From: Clostridiales bacterium
GTDB lineage: Bacteria; Bacillota; Clostridia; Oscillospirales; Oscillospiraceae
Direction of reading: 5' to 3'
Assembly (NCBI GenBank): GCA_022786995.1
Contig: JALFUW010000106.1
Coordinates: 1-42,408, forward strand
DNA: 42,408 nt
This document shows positions 41,472 to 42,408 of the stretch, in pieces. The notes beneath the pieces are model-generated. The model ran no database searches. It was given only the letters and a program-made list of their open reading frames with translations, and was not told the origin of the DNA. Made by a program: the position numbers and the translations under genes. Every line of letters begins with the position of its first letter. Within the stretch, counting starts at the first letter, position 1.

Positions 41472-42139
41472 CCCCGGGACACAATACGCCCATCCTCAAT
41501 GCGGATGATCCGATCCGCCATCTGAGCGATTTCCTCATTGTGGGTAATCATGACGATGGTCTGGGAGAATTTCTGACTGGTGACCTTCAGCAGACCCAGC
41601 ACATCCTGAGAGGTTTTGGAGTCCAGATTGCCGGTGGGTTCGTCCGCCAGAATAATGGCAGGCTTGGCCGCCAAGGCTCTGGCAATGGCCACCCGCTGCT
41701 GCTGACCGCCGGAAAGCTGACTGGGCAGGGCATCCAGCCGCCCGTCCAGACCCAGTGTCTTTACGATCTTTCCGATAAAATCTTCATCCACTCTCCTTCC
41801 ATCCAGCTGGATGGGCAGGACGATGTTTTCGTACACATTCAGCACCGGGACGAGGTTGTAGCTCTGAAACACAAAGCCGATTTTTCTCCGGCGGAAAATG
41901 GTCAGGGCTTCGTCTTTAAGCCGAAAAATGTCTTTTCCATCCACAATGACGCTGCCGCTGGTGGGTCGGTCAAGGCCGCCCAGCATATGAAGCAGAGTGG
42001 ACTTGCCGGAGCCGGAGGTGCCAACAATCGCCACAAATTCTCCGTTTTCCACACGCAAATTCACACCGTCCAGTGCTTTTACCTCCGTATCGCCGGAGCC
42101 GTAAATCTTGCGCAAGTCGTTTGTTTCCAAGATGCTCAT
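41468..42139 (-). CDS. ABC exporter ATP-binding protein (MacB/LolD type)
   Basis: 223 aa from ATG 42139 with GGAGG upstream; a longer frame runs through the promoter dyad and is not believed. Walker [10 protein letters not shown], signature [15 protein letters not shown], Walker [13 protein letters not shown], switch His ITHNE: all as in LolD/MacB ATPases. Coupled to the permease by a GTGA overlap. Such pairs often export or sense antimicrobial peptides. Confidence 0.92.
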   Translation of the reverse strand: MSILETNDLRKIYGSGDTEVKALDGVNLRVENGEFVAIVGTSGSGKSTLLHMLGGLDRPTSGSVIVDGKDIFRLKDEALTIFRRRKIGFVFQSYNLVPVLNVYENIVLPIQLDGRRVDEDFIGKIVKTLGLDGRLDALPSQLSGGQQQRVAIARALAAKPAIILADEPTGNLDSKTSQDVLGLLKVTSQKFSQTIVMITHNEEIAQMADRIIRIEDGRIVSRG

Positions 42140-42160
42140 AACAATGCCTCCATAGGGAAA

Positions 42161-42193
42161 AAAGTCTGTATGCCTTTCGACCATACAGACTTT
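42161..42193. promoter_or_regulatory. Strong inverted repeat in the promoter-leader of the ABC exporter
   Basis: AAAGTCTGTATG and CATACAGACTTT are perfectly complementary over 12 bp with a 9-bp gap. On the minus strand the second arm runs into TTTTTT, so it reads as either an intrinsic terminator in the leader or an operator overlapping the start site. Confidence 0.65.
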
Positions 42194-42222
42194 ATCACAG
42201 GAATCTTTCCACATTCTGTCAA
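42194..42222 (-). promoter_or_regulatory. Candidate promoter of the ABC exporter operon
   Basis: TTGACA (42222-42217 on the minus strand) and, 17 bp further, TGTGAT; GATAAA at 42196-42191 is an alternative -10 with a 20-bp spacer. The dyad at 42161-42193 overlaps the expected start site. Confidence 0.5.
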
Positions 42223-42267
42223 GAATCTAACAGTTTTGAAAGAATTGGAATTAGTTGGTCTGTGGCT

Positions 42268-42282
42268 GTAGGGGCGGCCATT
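42268..42282. repeat. Half copy of the GTAGGGG palindromic repeat
   Basis: GTAGGGGCGGCCATT matches the left half of the palindromes at 430-458 and 3142, but the right half is missing. The following TGTGTCAAGAGTAACATAGG looks like the end of an insertion sequence, which may have landed in the repeat. Confidence 0.45.
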
Positions 42283-42325
42283 GTGTCAAGAGTAACATAG
42301 GTAACACATAGGGAAGAGACATGGG

Positions 42326-42408
42326 TTACAGTCTGCGGATGTGGCGTTCTAGCAGTTTCCCCTCAACAGCATCAACTGTGGCAATGATGTAGTTGCGATA
42401 GATGACCG
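42326..42408 (-). CDS. C-terminal end of an unknown protein (possible IS transposase), runs off window
   Basis: A minus-strand open frame enters at the window edge and ends at TAA 42326, reading VIYRNYIIATVDAVEGKLLE followed by RHIRRL. With an IS-like terminal sequence just beyond (TGTGTCAAGAGTAACATAGG, then a similar GTAAC repeat) it may be the end of a transposase, but 27 codons are too few to identify it. Confidence 0.35.
   Translation of the reverse strand, partial: VIYRNYIIATVDAVEGKLLERHIRRL

Noticed and set aside
1..42408. CRISPR arrays or retrons
   Set aside because: No regularly spaced repeats and no cas or reverse transcriptase genes are seen on either strand.

Overview
The window looks like chromosome of a gut-type, spore-forming Clostridia bacterium, probably in or near Oscillospiraceae. 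The reasons are a spoIIP gene, strong sigma-A promoters (TTGACA-17-TATAAT), moderately high G+C genes with GGAGG ribosome sites, and short palindromic repeats of the GTAGGGG and ATTGCGA...GGCAAT types. The genus assignment is inference.

Layout. 1-4261 is host backbone: the start of a C39-type peptidase (partial), a NUDIX hydrolase, a YegS/BmrU lipid kinase, a three-gene mini-operon (Cys4 zinc ribbon, small helical protein, sigma-region-4-like protein), tadA, a MITE-like repeat and spoIIP. 4338-4937 is a tRNA-Leu hot spot with three tRNA-Leu-derived sequences: a 3' fragment on the minus strand, the promoter plus 5' half of a second gene, and one intact tRNA-Leu(UAG). The missing 3' half of the second gene lies 33.7 kb away at 38401-38445.

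The 4671-38400 segment is therefore read as an integrated element that split a tRNA-Leu gene inside its anticodon loop. Both ends carry TTAGG, and joining the two ends gives a near-perfect 46-bp palindrome, as expected for the attP of a serine recombinase. From left to right the element holds: the intact tRNA-Leu with its terminator; an AT-rich two-gene operon (107-aa protein with a hydrophobic segment, and a 376-aa HExxH metallopeptidase-like protein); two adjacent serine recombinases; a relaxase with a nested second gene; MobC; a hairpin cluster that may be oriT; a RepA-like ATPase; a zinc-finger protein and a small hypothetical; an IS5-type transposase remnant; and about 24 kb of metabolic cargo. 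No type IV secretion genes are seen, so it would be an integrative mobilizable element that needs a helper.

The cargo is a carbohydrate or glycoside catabolic island in two arms. The minus arm (23478 to 14635) encodes an esterase, a zinc alcohol dehydrogenase, a DapA-family aldolase, two Gfo/Idh/MocA oxidoreductases, two sugar-phosphate isomerase/epimerase-type TIM barrels, a PfkB kinase and a YhcH protein. A LacI-family regulator sits between it and a divergent five-gene peptide/oligosaccharide-type ABC importer (25343-30870), and near-identical operators (TGAGAACGTTTTCA) flank both. The plus arm (32215-38219) encodes another TIM-barrel epimerase, a paralogous zinc dehydrogenase, a cupin, a SIS isomerase, a ROK kinase, a Gfo/Idh/MocA oxidoreductase and a further epimerase. 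It is divergent from a LysR regulator with a textbook T-N11-A box. The repeated trio of zinc dehydrogenase, Gfo/Idh/MocA and epimerase resembles the E. coli ycjQRS glycoside 3-oxidation logic. The substrate is unknown.

38446-42408 returns to host DNA: a terminator, a probable DUF6061 remnant, a two-gene MacB/FtsX-type ABC exporter with a strong inverted repeat in its promoter-leader, and the edge of what may be an insertion sequence.
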